DNA from: Planctomycetota bacterium
Lineage (GTDB): Bacteria; Planctomycetota; DG-23; SLPQ01
Direction: 5' to 3'
Length of the DNA: 5,442 nucleotides
Assembly (NCBI GenBank): GCA_021160625.1
Contig: JAGHCE010000263.1
Coordinates: 1 to 5,442 of the forward strand
Shown: one piece after another, positions 1 through 5,301 of the stretch
Layout of the letters: each line of letters starts with the position of its first letter
Position numbering within the stretch: position 1 is the stretch's first letter
Notes under the pieces: generated by a model
The model's database searches: none
What the model saw: only the letters and a program-made list of their open reading frames with translations
What the model was told of the DNA's origin: nothing
Translations under genes and position numbers: made by a program

Positions 1-2
1 CA

Positions 3-53
3 AGCCGCACGGTGGACATCCTGGAAGAGTGCAAACGCCGGCTGGCGGACTGA
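3..53 (+). CDS. C-terminal end of an unidentified protein, cut by the window edge
   Basis: Reading from base 3 gives 16 codons ending in TGA at 51-53, with the peptide SRTVDILEECKRRLAD. The amphipathic, charged composition and GC-rich third positions look like a genuine protein end rather than chance. Too little is present to assign a family. Frame 1 is also open through this stretch and continues to the stop at 244-246, but its residues here look unnatural, so frame 3 is preferred. It could equally be noise. Confidence 0.3.
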   Translation, partial: SRTVDILEECKRRLAD

Positions 54-117
54 GCTGCCGGAAGATTCCCTCTACACGCTGCTGAAGCAGTCTCAGGAAG
101 CGGGCGGCCAAGGGGGA

Positions 118-141
118 GCTGCGCTACATACGATCGCGGGC
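118..141. repeat. Left copy of a 24-bp imperfect direct repeat matching the TPR gene 3' end
   Basis: These 24 bases match 5302-5325 at 21 of 24 positions in the same orientation. The shared core is CTGCGCTACATA and the shared end is CGCGGGC. On the minus strand the right copy covers the last five sense codons and stop of the TPR gene (A-R-A-H-M-stop), while this copy reads A-R-D-R-M-stop. The downstream bases CGCAG also match. This is either a short remnant of the same gene end or an attachment-site-like duplication. The match is short, so chance is not excluded. Confidence 0.45.
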
Positions 142-144
142 CCC

Positions 145-246
145 CGGGCGTTCCTGATGGAGAACGACGAACTCTACTGCGACGTCATCGTGCACAGGCG
201 CGAACAGTTCACCGTCCGAAACGCAGAAAAGAAAGGCACCGGTTGA
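145..246 (+). pseudogene. 3' remnant of a DNA methylase (copy 1)
   Basis: Translation from 145 gives R-A-F-L-M-E-N-D, then YCDVIVHRREQFT, and ends at TGA 244-246. This resembles the conserved C-terminal tail of N4/N6 DNA methylases of the COG0863 type, recalled as roughly MExDPxYCDVIVRRWExFTG, where it closes the protein after the methyltransferase fold. Nothing upstream in frame resembles a methylase: no DPPY/SPPY motif and no FxGxG motif. It is therefore an isolated gene end rather than a working enzyme. The last 38 bases overlap the 3' end of the pentapeptide-channel gene on the opposite strand. A second copy lies at 1726-1818; the two tails share L-M-E-x-D, C-D-V-I-V, R-x-E-x-F-T and a 16-base identical stretch at the nucleotide level. 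The family link rests on remembered consensus, not on a search. Confidence 0.6.
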
Positions 247-1624
247 CCAATTTCTTGAAGGCGGTGGAAACATGCCCAAGACCGTGCGTCCAACGCTTGT
301 GGGCCTTTTGCAGGTGTCCTTCGCGCACGTATGGCACCGTCGTGCCCTCGAACATGATGGCGAAGCGCGTAATAAGCGCGCCCAGGAGCACATAGCCCAG
401 GAACACGTGCAACGAAAGCACGGCGTGTCCCACGACGCTACGAGGGTTCGCCTTGAGGTCGCCGAAGCCGAGGGTCGTCATCGTGACGACAGAGAAGTAC
501 TGCATGCGGACGGGGCGCACCCAGGATGTTACTTCAAGCCTATAGTCGTCACGGACGAGATGGGGACACCAGGAATAGAGCAGCCCGAACAACCCGGAGA
601 GTACGAGAAAGCACAACATGATGCGGAGCGTGGAACTGCCGTAGTCGGAAACCCACCAGAAGGCCCGAACGGGCAGGCTGAAGAGCCACTTGCGCGCCCA
701 GGAGCGCTCATACCACTTCTCCCAGCCGAGTTGCCTGATGTTGCGCTGAAGCCGGGACTTCAGTGCGGGGTCCACCCGCGCCGCCGCAAGGCCGACGCCG
801 GTGAAGTCGGTTTGGTCGTTAATCTCGCACTCTGTCAGGATAGTCTCGCCATCGAGGACAGCGAAGCGGGCATTCGCAGTCTTCAGGTCGGTGCTCAGGA
901 GCTCCGCGCCTTCCAGATGCGCATAGCGCAGGTCCGCACTTCTCAGGTGGGCGTCCTCGACCCGTGCGCCTTGCAGGCGGGCCATATAGAGCTTCGCGCG
1001 TTCCAGGTAGGTCCCCCAAAGTTGCGCGTCTTTCAGGTCGGCGTGGCGCAGCTTCGCGCCTTCCAGGTGGGCCTCGAGGCAGGCCGCATCTTTCATGTGG
1101 GCCCAGCGCAGGTCCGCGCCTTTCAGGTCGGCCTGGCGCAGGTTTGCGCGTTCCAGGTGGGCCTCATAGAGGTTCGCGCCTTCCAAGTATGCCTCGTTGA
1201 GATCTGCGCCCTCCAGGTGAGCGTGGTGCAGGTAGGCACCTTCCAGGTAGGCACCAGAGAGGTTCGCGGCTTCCAGGTGGACTTCGCGGAGGATCGCGCC
1301 TTCCAGGTGGACTTTACAGAGCTGCGCGCCTTCGAGGTGGGCGTCGCTGAGTTTCGCGTCTTCCAGGTGGGCACCACTGAGGTTCGCACCCTCCAGGTAG
1401 ATGGCCTGCGTCGGGTTTTCGGCGCGCCATTCGTGCCATTCGGTTATCTCCTCCGCCTCGGAGCACCGCATGAGCATGTAGTATTGCTCCTGGCTAAACA
1501 ACCTCTTCTCGCGGCACGCCGGGCAGGCCAGCGTATCTATGGGGATCGTCTCGCCGCAGTGCCGGCACTCCCCCTTAACGAGCCCGTCGATGCCGTGGCC
1601 GTCGTTGTTGTCCGAGTCGCCCAT
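209..1624 (-). CDS. Zinc-ribbon / pentapeptide-repeat / two-TM potassium-channel-like membrane protein
   Basis: This 471-residue protein has three parts. Residues 20-37 form a CxxC...CxxC zinc-ribbon-like module (C20, C23, C34, C37). Residues 80-259 are 18 consecutive decapeptides of the form A(N/D/K)LxxAHLEG, about 36 pentapeptides, which predict a right-handed beta-helix. A Trp-rich linker containing FWWVSDYG leads to a channel domain: TM1 about 332-352, a pore loop with the filter TTLGFGD at 383-389, TM2 about 397-424, and a basic cytoplasmic tail. Pentapeptide-ion-channel fusions are an established architecture; such 2-TM subunits normally assemble as tetramers. The filter is GFGD instead of the usual GYGD. 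The ATG at 1622-1624 is preferred over the adjacent GTG at 1625-1627 because GGGAGGA lies 6 bases upstream. Its 3' end overlaps methylase tail copy 1. Substrate and trigger are unknown; regulation of ion flow by the helix or zinc module is inference. Confidence 0.92.
   Translation of the reverse strand: MGDSDNNDGHGIDGLVKGECRHCGETIPIDTLACPACREKRLFSQEQYYMLMRCSEAEEITEWHEWRAENPTQAIYLEGANLSGAHLEDAKLSDAHLEGAQLCKVHLEGAILREVHLEAANLSGAYLEGAYLHHAHLEGADLNEAYLEGANLYEAHLERANLRQADLKGADLRWAHMKDAACLEAHLEGAKLRHADLKDAQLWGTYLERAKLYMARLQGARVEDAHLRSADLRYAHLEGAELLSTDLKTANARFAVLDGETILTECEINDQTDFTGVGLAAARVDPALKSRLQRNIRQLGWEKWYERSWARKWLFSLPVRAFWWVSDYGSSTLRIMLCFLVLSGLFGLLYSWCPHLVRDDYRLEVTSWVRPVRMQYFSVVTMTTLGFGDLKANPRSVVGHAVLSLHVFLGYVLLGALITRFAIMFEGTTVPYVREGHLQKAHKRWTHGLGHVSTAFKKLVNRCLSFLRFGR
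848..1387 (-). repeat. 30-bp tandem repeat encoding 18 decapeptides
   Basis: The coding region of the pentapeptide domain shows a 30-base period, visible on the plus strand as recurring variants of GCGCCTTCCAGGTGGGC. Units have diverged but keep the AHLEG codons. The tandem structure allows copy-number change in whole beta-helix coils without frameshift. The strong codon bias also leaves the antisense strand open for more than 1.4 kb; that antisense frame is not a gene. Confidence 0.9.
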
Positions 1625-1630
1625 CACAAA

Positions 1631-1637
1631 TCCTCCC
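1631..1637 (-). promoter_or_regulatory. Ribosome binding site of the pentapeptide-channel gene
   Basis: The minus strand reads GGGAGGA six bases before the ATG at 1624. This decides in favour of the ATG over the GTG codon directly before it, which would leave only three bases. Confidence 0.75.
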
Positions 1638-1669
1638 GCTCAGTTGTGGACAGGTCTCCTCCACGGCAG

Positions 1670-1697
1670 ATGATAACGTACGCGGGCAGGCCGGCAA
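1670..1697 (-). promoter_or_regulatory. Predicted promoter of the pentapeptide-channel gene
   Basis: On the minus strand TTGCCG (1692-1697) and TATCAT (1670-1675) are separated by 16 bases, matching the sigma-70 consensus at 4 and 5 of 6 positions. Transcription would begin near 1660-1664, giving a leader of roughly 40 bases. The leader contains a small inverted repeat (GTGGA at 1646-1650 against TCCAC at 1659-1663). The gene therefore appears to have its own promoter, separate from gene B. Confidence 0.5.
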
Positions 1698-1725
1698 CCG
1701 CGCCGGGGCAAGCAAGGAGAAAGCG

Positions 1726-1818
1726 TCCCTGATGGAGATAGACAAAGTCCACTGCGACGTCATCGTTCAGCGATGGGAAGAGTTCACGGGCCAGGCGGGC
1801 GAACGTGCTAGGGGGTAG
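1726..1818 (+). pseudogene. 3' remnant of a DNA methylase (copy 2)
   Basis: Translation gives S-L-M-E-I-D-K-V-H, then CDVIVQRWEEFTGQ, ending at TAG 1816-1818. This is close to the conserved C-terminal tail of COG0863-type DNA methylases, and closer than copy 1 because it keeps the RWEEFTG core. Upstream in-frame sequence (from 1681) has no methylase character and is occupied by the promoter of the pentapeptide gene on the other strand, so only the gene end is present. Its last 11 bases overlap the 3' end of the Cys-rich membrane protein gene. It shares ACTGCGACGTCATCGT (1751-1766) exactly with copy 1 (176-191), as well as CTGATGGAGA. No start codon or RBS supports translation as an independent peptide, although ATG 1732 would give 28 residues. 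Confidence 0.62.
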
Positions 1819-2290
1819 CCGGATAGAAATGCGTCCAGATGTTCCAGGCCAGAGTGGCTACGGTGGCGAGTATCGACACCACCAAGGCAGCGAAAGCCAC
1901 CCAGAATGCCCCACGTGTCAAGGCACGGTCTCTCTCGGCCTCGCGACGGTCGGCTGCCCGGCGTTCGAGTTCTACGGCAGCTGGAAGAAACATGCCCTCC
2001 GCGAATGGATAGAAAAAACAAGATTCTCCTCGGTCTTGTTGGAGAAGCTCGCGGATGTGCCTTCTTAGGTCGATGTGAAGGTTCGCGTAATCCCATACAT
2101 GCTTGGAACACTCCATGTTCCGTTCATTTCCAAAAACTTCCCCCGGATCCGTTCCCTCTGCCAACTTGCGTCGTTCTCCGCATGTTACAGAAAATGCATG
2201 GTCCTCCGGGCCCACATAGGACCGTTTAAGAAGGAAGTGGCACGACAAACAACACTTGCCCCAGCGATTCACCATATCGCCTTTTGACAT
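1808..2290 (-). CDS. Cys-rich protein with a single C-terminal membrane helix, function unknown
   Basis: I do not recognise a named family for this 160-residue protein. The N-terminal part has cysteines at 13, 14, 17, 37, 61 and 91, including CCLSC near the start, arranged in a way that could bind a metal or an iron-sulfur cluster. A conserved-looking segment FFYPFAEGMFLPAAVELERR is followed by a charged, probably helical stretch (105-125, rich in Arg/Glu) and one hydrophobic helix at about 127-150, with a short tail ending FYPATP. It would be a tail-anchored protein with a soluble Cys-rich domain. The ATG at 2288-2290 is chosen because GGAGAGG lies 8 bases upstream; a TTG codon at 2336-2338 would add 16 residues but lacks an RBS. 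The stop overlaps methylase tail copy 2 by 11 bases. Like the neighbouring channel gene it combines a Cys module with a C-terminal membrane part. Confidence 0.82.
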   Translation of the reverse strand: MSKGDMVNRWGKCCLSCHFLLKRSYVGPEDHAFSVTCGERRKLAEGTDPGEVFGNERNMECSKHVWDYANLHIDLRRHIRELLQQDRGESCFFYPFAEGMFLPAAVELERRAADRREAERDRALTRGAFWVAFAALVVSILATVATLAWNIWTHFYPATP

Positions 2291-2298
2291 GATAGATT

Positions 2299-2305
2299 CC
2301 TCTCC
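2299..2305 (-). promoter_or_regulatory. Ribosome binding site of the Cys-rich membrane protein gene
   Basis: The minus strand reads GGAGAGG eight bases before the ATG at 2290. This supports the shorter, 160-residue product. A weak TATAAA (2342-2347, minus) lies further upstream but has no convincing -35 partner. Confidence 0.65.
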
Positions 2306-2410
2306 ATCTGGTTCATAAGCATAAGTGCGTGTCGACAACGGTTTATAGACACAGAATCAGGCCGCGGCTTACGGCACGCCCTCTATATGAGGCAACTCAC
2401 CTGCATTGTC

Positions 2411-2500
2411 TTCCGGGCGGAATTGGAACCCCCACAGTCCAATCGCGCCAGCGAGTTGGCTAACCTACGCGTCTGGCAATTACGCCAGCGGTGCACCGAA
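2411..2500 (-). other. tRNA-like segment (class II, Leu-like), probably degenerate
   Basis: On the minus strand this 90-base stretch has a D-arm-like GGCGTAATTGCCAGACGC and, about 50 bases on, a T-arm-like GTGGGGGTTCCAATTCC. This is the spacing expected for a tRNA with a long variable arm such as Leu. The D stem (GCG/CGC) forms. However, the T loop has C where a purine is expected, the anticodon stem pairs poorly so no anticodon can be named, and the acceptor stem does not form beyond TTCGG/CCGGAA with a bulge. No 3' CCA is encoded. Alternative hairpins are possible: CTGGC/GCCAG, and CCAA-TCGC/GCGATTGG with one bulged base. It starts about 8 bases after a strong TATAAT. It could be a tRNA relic, a divergent tRNA, or another small structured RNA. 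Confidence 0.33.
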
Positions 2501-2507
2501 CACTTGC

Positions 2508-2537
2508 ATTATACCCGATGAAGCCCATGGACTTCAA
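2508..2537 (-). promoter_or_regulatory. Predicted sigma-70 promoter, leftward
   Basis: TTGAAG (2532-2537) and a perfect TATAAT (2508-2513) are separated by 18 bases on the minus strand. The start point would fall near 2500-2502, at the left-going edge of the tRNA-like segment, and read-through could also supply the Cys-rich membrane protein gene starting at 2290. The -35 box overlaps the T-run of the terminator next to it. Confidence 0.6.
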
Positions 2538-2566
2538 AAAAAGAGAGAAAGCCCCGGTCCGGGGCT
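2536..2566 (-). terminator. Intrinsic terminator, leftward
   Basis: On the minus strand a GC hairpin (AGCCCCG/CGGGGCT around a 3-base loop, 2550-2566) is followed by TTTCTCTCTTTTTTT. That is the textbook order for factor-independent termination of leftward transcription. It would end a transcript coming from the region to its right (2570-2960), in which I see no convincing protein gene. It also insulates the promoter at 2508-2537. Confidence 0.8.
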
Positions 2567-2999
2567 GGGGCTTCCGTCCTTCGTCCCACCAGCGCGGGAC
2601 TACGGAGGACATGGGGGAGGCGGGATGACGCTATGCGGCCGGGCTTGCCGAAGTTCACGCGCCGTGGCCTGCGGCCCCTCCATATGTGCCATTATTCGAA
2701 CGAAGGCGAAGCCAGCGCAGCCCGAAGTCTACGTTCTGGACTTGACGCAAGGACTGTGCCCGCCTATGCTGCGGCTTTCCACATATAAAGGAGGGTTGGA
2801 GGGATTCCTTCATAGCCGCACTTTGTCTGAAGAAAGGACCGAGTATGGCGATAGGTCTGGCCATGTAGCGCTCATAGTGCGGCTTGCCCTATTAATCTCT
2901 TGTGGGCGATTTTGCTGCTAGGGCGCTGCTTGCTGCAGCTACGTCGGGCTTTGCTGGCAAGCGCCGGCCATGTGCCATTTGAAGGCAGCAAGTAATAGG
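2567..2999. other. Region without a convincing protein gene, possible RNA-coding leftward unit
   Basis: About 430 bases separate the terminator from the endonuclease gene. Frames are open in places on both strands, but none has an RBS, coding-like composition or a recognisable domain. Next to the terminator is an imperfect inverted repeat (2576-2587 with 2596-2610: GTCCTTCGT against ACGGAGGAC plus CCC/GGG). Smaller hairpins are GGCC-TGC-GGCC near 2667-2677 and GGC-GAA-GCC near 2706-2714. The structure plus a strong leftward terminator suggests a transcribed, possibly non-coding RNA on the minus strand, but no promoter was identified. Confidence 0.35.
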
Positions 3000-3806
3000 A
3001 TGAAAGGTCAACCTAAGACGCAAGCGATCTCAGAAAAGACCAGACGACGGGTCCTCGAGGAAGTTAAAGGCTTCGTGGACGCCGTCATCGAAAGACGCGT
3101 GATAGGCGAACCTTTCGATGAAGAGGCCTTTGCTGCGCAGCGTCCGTTCCACGCTGCCCTTGCGCCAATGCAACTGTGGAAGGCTGCGAGGTTTGAGAGG
3201 TCATTTGTGACTTCCTTGGGCCAGAGGAGCTTCGAGCGTATCGCCCACCTCATAAGTTCAGACAGATATGAGAGTGAGCGGAGCAAGACGACCGAGGGCC
3301 GTATCTCAAATGCCCAGTTGGCTACTATTCAGAGAATCCTGGACGACCTTGAGCGCCGTGATCGGACGCCCGACTGGGAAGCGGAACTGGCCCTGATTGA
3401 CGCGGAGCGTGACAATGATCCAGACGCGTCGCTTCATGTGATAAGCGATCTTTGGGTTAAGAAGTCCACAGGGGAGGAGTTCTACGAGATAAAATCATCT
3501 AAGCCCAACAGTGACCAGAGCAAAGTGTCGAAAGAAAAGATGCTGAAGCTATACGCACTCGACCCGACTTGCAGGGTGTACTTCGCGCTTCCGGACAATC
3601 CCTACGTAACGCGGCAAGCATATGGTTGGACACATCCGATGCGATGGTTCGATATGCGACAAGACCCCTGCGTTCTTATAGGTCGCGACTTCTGGGACAA
3701 TCTCGGTGGCCAAGGCACCTATGATGAACTGCTTAACATATTCCGAGAGGTGGGAAAGACAACAAAGCCTCGCATCCGCCGTGAAGTACTGGGCCTCGAC
3801 GACTAA
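3000..3806 (+). CDS. Type II restriction endonuclease, TdeIII family
   Basis: This 268-residue protein reads as a TdeIII-family type II endonuclease (Pfam RE_TdeIII), which cleaves unmodified DNA; characterised relatives are, as I recall, GGNCC-specific. Evidence includes the N-terminal ISEKTRRRVLEEVKGFVDAV, the family-like segment FERSFVTSLGQRSFERIA (65-82), and a PD-(D/E)xK-type centre with D150 and E163-I-K165 in SDLWVKK...FYEIKSSKPN. The segment after it (VYFALPDNPY, FDMRQDPCVLIGRDFWD) also fits the family. The start at ATG 3000 is preferred because the protein then opens with a natural sequence; ATG 2970 would add ten residues. Neither start has a clear RBS, which may reflect weak translation. 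It lies tail to tail with the methyltransferase, stops overlapping by 4 bases. No control-protein gene is present. The length is normal and no key residue is missing. Confidence 0.88.
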   Translation: MKGQPKTQAISEKTRRRVLEEVKGFVDAVIERRVIGEPFDEEAFAAQRPFHAALAPMQLWKAARFERSFVTSLGQRSFERIAHLISSDRYESERSKTTEGRISNAQLATIQRILDDLERRDRTPDWEAELALIDAERDNDPDASLHVISDLWVKKSTGEEFYEIKSSKPNSDQSKVSKEKMLKLYALDPTCRVYFALPDNPYVTRQAYGWTHPMRWFDMRQDPCVLIGRDFWDNLGGQGTYDELLNIFREVGKTTKPRIRREVLGLDD

Positions 3807-5110
3807 GATTTCTTCCAGATAAACACTTTCTCGAAGAAGTCGGAATTGCGACGCCCCGTACGGCGATTGACATGCCTTCTGAGTTCCTGTTCCTCTCGTA
3901 GCCCTAACTCCGCCGCCATCCCTTCATACAGGTTGGATCTGTCTCCAATCACCACGACCATTCTGCCTCCGTGGACAAGGAACCGCTCAACGTTGGCAAA
4001 GACCTTCAATATCCCCTGCCTGTAGGCTTCCTTCGCAGCTTTGGATGTGCCTGCTGATGCGGGGCCGATTTCGAGGGGTTCGTTGGCACGCAGATTCTCT
4101 TCATCCCAACCTATGCTCGCGAAAGAATCGGGCAGCGTTGCAGCAAGCTCATAGGCGTACTTGTGCTGCTCGTGGTAATCAATGAGACCAACGTAGGGCG
4201 GGGACGTCACCACCAGATCAAACTTCGGCAGTTTCACCCTCCGGGAATCTCCGCAGATGATCGTAACCTGAGATGGCTTTCTAATTTCCTGGTATTCTGC
4301 GATCCTCTTCACCGTGTCTTCGGTATATCTGACCAGGAACTTCCTGCTGTCGGTAGTGGGCTGGCAAATCCGACGATGTTTGCGGCAGTAGTAAGGCTCG
4401 GTCTGGGGTTGCGACGCTCTGTCCAGTTGGTGGTGCGGCATCATTCTTGCCGAGCGAGCGGACCTGCACAGTACTATCTGCAATACGTCGCTGTACCTAT
4501 ACTGTGGTATCCGCCGCGCGTACAGGAGCAACGCCCTTAGCGCTTCTGGAGCATACCAGGTACGCAGATACTCGCTGACCGTCCTTACATCGGTTTCATC
4601 AGATGGCGAGCCGAAAAGCGGATAGTCCTTCGGATCGCTTTTCGTCAAGATGTCGTTTGCCTCGGCTCGTAGCACGTCCACGTCGTAATTGCTCGTTTTT
4701 ACCTTCGACAGCAGACAGTTGAAGGGCGAGACGTCCACACCGACAGCACCGATGCCCAGGCAAGTCGCTTCCACTAAGGTCGTACCAGAGCCTACGAAAG
4801 GATCGCAGACCGTCTCAGGTCTGTACTTCCTGAGAAAGACCTCTACAAGCTGGGGTACGAACTTGCCGAGGTAAGGGTGCAGCCTATGTACGTGCTTTGT
4901 CCGGATTCTCTCCGGCAAATCCTTCTCACCCCAGTTGAGATTCAGCGATGCCAAGTCAGTGTCGGGCCCGACCAATTCAAAGTCCGTAAACGGCGCCTCT
5001 ACATACTCCGGGTTCGCGAGGCGCCTCTGACTGCCCTGGCGTATTATCTCCTTACCACGATGCGCACGTTGCAGGGTCTTCGCCGTAGACTTCTCGTTGC
5101 CAGTGCTCAA
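3803..5110 (-). CDS. DNA methyltransferase of the TdeIII-type system, probably cytosine-N4 specific
   Basis: This 435-residue enzyme would transfer a methyl group from S-adenosylmethionine to the recognition site of the neighbouring endonuclease. Numbered from the TTG start, the AdoMet-binding motif DPFVGSGTT is at about 103-111, preceded by HPYLGKFVPQLVEVFL, followed by VGVDVSPFNCLLSKVKT (motifs II-III), the catalytic TSPPYVGLIDYHEQH at about 302-316, and VVVIGD near 385. SPPY usually marks N4-cytosine enzymes. Motif I before motif IV with some 190 residues between them suggests an alpha-type order with a central target domain; that domain contains PYYCRKHRRIC, a possible metal site. The protein ends in FFEKVFIWKK, as in relatives. 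The TTG start at 5108-5110 is chosen because AAGGAGG lies 5 bases upstream; a GTG at 5167 would add 19 residues. The frame is intact. Confidence 0.9.
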   Translation of the reverse strand: MSTGNEKSTAKTLQRAHRGKEIIRQGSQRRLANPEYVEAPFTDFELVGPDTDLASLNLNWGEKDLPERIRTKHVHRLHPYLGKFVPQLVEVFLRKYRPETVCDPFVGSGTTLVEATCLGIGAVGVDVSPFNCLLSKVKTSNYDVDVLRAEANDILTKSDPKDYPLFGSPSDETDVRTVSEYLRTWYAPEALRALLLYARRIPQYRYSDVLQIVLCRSARSARMMPHHQLDRASQPQTEPYYCRKHRRICQPTTDSRKFLVRYTEDTVKRIAEYQEIRKPSQVTIICGDSRRVKLPKFDLVVTSPPYVGLIDYHEQHKYAYELAATLPDSFASIGWDEENLRANEPLEIGPASAGTSKAAKEAYRQGILKVFANVERFLVHGGRMVVVIGDRSNLYEGMAAELGLREEQELRRHVNRRTGRRNSDFFEKVFIWKKS

Positions 5111-5115
5111 CTTTG

Positions 5116-5122
5116 CCTCCTT
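5116..5122 (-). promoter_or_regulatory. Ribosome binding site of the methyltransferase (TTG start)
   Basis: The minus strand reads AAGGAGG five bases before TTG 5108-5110. It is the strongest Shine-Dalgarno in the window and decides the start, even though the frame is open farther upstream. Combining a strong RBS with a weak initiation codon would set a moderate enzyme level. Confidence 0.7.
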
Positions 5123-5142
5123 GACGCCGTCCGCGGCTTCAT

Positions 5143-5259
5143 TCACGCGCTGCAATACTGGCAACACACGGTCAACTTCTCGATGAAGTTCTCGGTGTTG
5201 CCGCCCTCCAGGTCATCATACTCCAGAATCCTAACCCACGCGCTGTGGAATGTCCAGCG
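5143..5259 (-). pseudogene. Coding-like remnant upstream of the methyltransferase, unidentified
   Basis: Minus-strand translation from 5259 gives RWTFHSAWVRILEYDDLEG, then GNTENFIEKL, and ends at TGA 5143-5145. The codon choice (GGC GGC AAC ACC GAG AAC TTC ATC GAG AAG) and acidic composition look like real protein. There is no start codon with an RBS; going upstream the frame runs open to the TPR stop at 5308. After FIEKL it reads TVCCQYCSA, whereas the adjacent frame gives VDRVLPVLQRVNEAADGVKE and flows into the methyltransferase frame. This suggests a truncated gene, perhaps with a 1-base indel near 5170-5178. I cannot name the family. It may be a genuine small gene lying before the methyltransferase in other loci, or the debris of one. 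Confidence 0.38.
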
Positions 5260-5301
5260 CCGCGTTCCCTGCCCGGCGCGGGACTGTGAAGCCCGAGGGC
5301 G

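Noticed and set aside
124..393. Minus-strand 89-codon frame beyond the channel gene
   Set aside because: Out-of-frame shadow of the channel C-terminus. Only its last codons are of interest, as the left copy of the TPR-end repeat.
868..1400. Regular spacing suggestive of a CRISPR array
   Set aside because: Repeats are 30 bases end to end without unique spacers, and they encode A(N/D)LxxAHLEG in frame.
272..1732. Plus-strand open frame of 486 codons across the pentapeptide gene
   Set aside because: It is the antisense shadow of the 30-bp repeat; no RBS, no domain, and the minus strand encodes a coherent pentapeptide-channel protein.
2551..2610. A rightward (plus-strand) terminator at the same GC hairpin
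   Set aside because: The bases after the hairpin on the plus strand are GC-rich (TGGGGCTTCC) with no T-run; only the minus strand has the required T-tract.
2655..2864. Minus-strand 69-codon frame containing VDFGLRWLRLR, faintly like the end of a formylglycine-generating-enzyme-type protein
   Set aside because: The resemblance is limited to a few residues, the other conserved residues of that family are missing, and there is no RBS. A decayed gene end is possible but unsupported.
2406..2921. Plus-strand open frame of 171 codons in the central gap
   Set aside because: It runs across the leftward promoter, terminator and tRNA-like segment; it has no RBS, and its Gly/Pro/Ser/Cys-rich composition is not protein-like.
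4163..4540. Plus-strand open frame inside the methyltransferase
   Set aside because: Antisense to conserved methyltransferase motifs, without an RBS or a domain.
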